From an uncultured Bacilli bacterium (GTDB taxonomy: Bacteria; Bacillota_I; Bacilli_A; RF39; UBA660), in NCBI GenBank assembly GCA_934132925.1, contig CAKPAL010000019.1, positions 1 to 14,330 of the forward strand: a DNA stretch of 14,330 bases. The letters are read 5' to 3'. Made by a program: the position numbers and the translations under genes. How positions within the stretch are numbered: the first letter of the stretch is position 1; every line of letters starts with the position of its first letter. Below are positions 13,817 through 14,330 of this stretch, piece after piece. The notes under the pieces were generated by a model that was not told where the DNA came from, did not search any database, and saw nothing but the letters and a program-made list of their open reading frames with translations.

Positions 13817-14330
13817 TATTATCCTCCTCTCTATTTATATAAACAATATCACTTTCTCTTTGGTAGCAGATTTCTTTATATTCACATCTATCACAACTAA
13901 TACTCTTACCATTTATAACTTTAGGATTAATAGAAAAATCCCCCTCTAGTATATCTTTAATAGCGGTATCAATAATTTTATCAGTATTATCTATCATTGT
14001 ATTAATTTCTTCTTCAGATAATACTTTACTATTAGAACTAAATCCCTTTGGAGTAACTTTCATAGACTTAATTATATTAGAATTACTATAATTATTATCA
14101 AACTTTGATAGAATATTCTCTTCATTTATTGAATATCCCTCTAATTTCAAAGTCTTTGCTCTTTCTTCATCATAATCATTAGTACCATTTATCGAAGGCA
14201 TATTAAATAACTTTTGTAAGTAGAAGCCTATTACTTTAATATTTTTAAGTTCCATTTTACTAGATAAATATAAATATATTGGTAATTGTAAATTAAGACC
14301 ATATTCCATATTCTTTAAATCTATTGCATC
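13800..14330 (-). CDS. addB: ATP-dependent helicase/deoxyribonuclease subunit B, C-terminal part (cut by window edge)
   Basis: The last 176 residues of AddB, whose frame is open past the window end. GLNLQLPIYLYL matches the conserved GLxLQLxxYL element following the nuclease motif (the preceding IDLK is the end of the visible sequence). Three cysteines near the C-terminus, CDRCEYKEIC (146-155 of the visible part), match the AddB iron-sulphur cluster pattern CxxCxxxxxC; the fourth cysteine would lie outside the window. AddB pairs with AddA for double-strand break repair. The gene ends with TGA, which also supports the standard genetic code. Its first residues here are preceded by open reading frame, so this is a partial gene, not a short one. 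Confidence 0.92.
   Translation of the reverse strand, partial: DAIDLKNMEYGLNLQLPIYLYLSSKMELKNIKVIGFYLQKLFNMPSINGTNDYDEERAKTLKLEGYSINEENILSKFDNNYSNSNIIKSMKVTPKGFSSNSKVLSEEEINTMIDNTDKIIDTAIKDILEGDFSINPKVINGKSISCDRCEYKEICYQRESDIVYINREEDNNEVQE

Noticed and set aside
1..14330. Mycoplasma-type code with TGA as tryptophan
   Set aside because: Tryptophans in conserved positions are TGG, no gene needs TGA readthrough, and addB ends with TGA just where the next gene begins.
1..14330. CRISPR arrays, insertion sequences, attachment sites, phage genes
   Set aside because: No regularly spaced direct repeats, transposase or integrase motifs, or terminal inverted repeats with target duplications were found.

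Overview
This is a very AT-rich, densely packed chromosomal segment, probably from a low-GC Firmicutes-type bacterium (class Bacilli or a relative, possibly an uncultured gut lineage; this placement is inferred from gene content and composition). The standard bacterial code fits: tryptophan is TGG, no gene is interrupted by in-frame TGA, and addB ends at TGA. There is no sign of phage, insertion sequence, CRISPR or other mobile DNA. Two genes point to endospore formation: a complete SpoIVB S55 peptidase with its catalytic triad, and a YjcZ-like tiny membrane spore protein.

Layout. On the + strand, spoIVB (97-1089) converges through a shared hairpin on a - strand operon read nusB > HipA/CtkA-like kinase-fold protein > xseA > xseB (3900-1113). 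The nusB-xseA-xseB neighbourhood close to spoIVB recalls the B. subtilis nusB-folD-xseA-xseB...recN-spoIVB region; the kinase-like gene is an unusual insertion. Upstream on the - strand are a PBP5-family D-Ala-D-Ala carboxypeptidase (5137-3989), a 34-codon small ORF and a putative lipoprotein (5821). A divergent + strand unit carries the YjcZ-like protein and then peptide deformylase (6445-6993).

From 7010 to 9240 there are four unrecognised - strand genes in two coupled pairs. The second pair diverges from a + strand membrane-hairpin protein (9336-9947) across an almost perfectly symmetric promoter region, in which both -10 boxes sit 17 bp from the same palindromic TTGCAA. A small Met/Asn-rich coiled-coil protein follows (9997-10278). 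The right end holds tRNA-Thr(CGU) on the - strand with encoded CCA, preceded in transcription order by the addB (partial) > 98-aa unknown > addA recombination operon.

Themes: RNA and DNA housekeeping (nusB, exonuclease VII, AddAB, tRNA, deformylase), cell wall and spore functions (carboxypeptidase, SpoIVB, YjcZ-like), and a set of lineage-specific small proteins. Many genes end inside or directly against a terminator hairpin, consistent with a compact genome. The most interesting items are the orphan HipA-like kinase inside the nusB-xse operon, the symmetric shared -35 divergent promoter, the extra gene wedged between addB and addA, and the small ORF after the lipoprotein.
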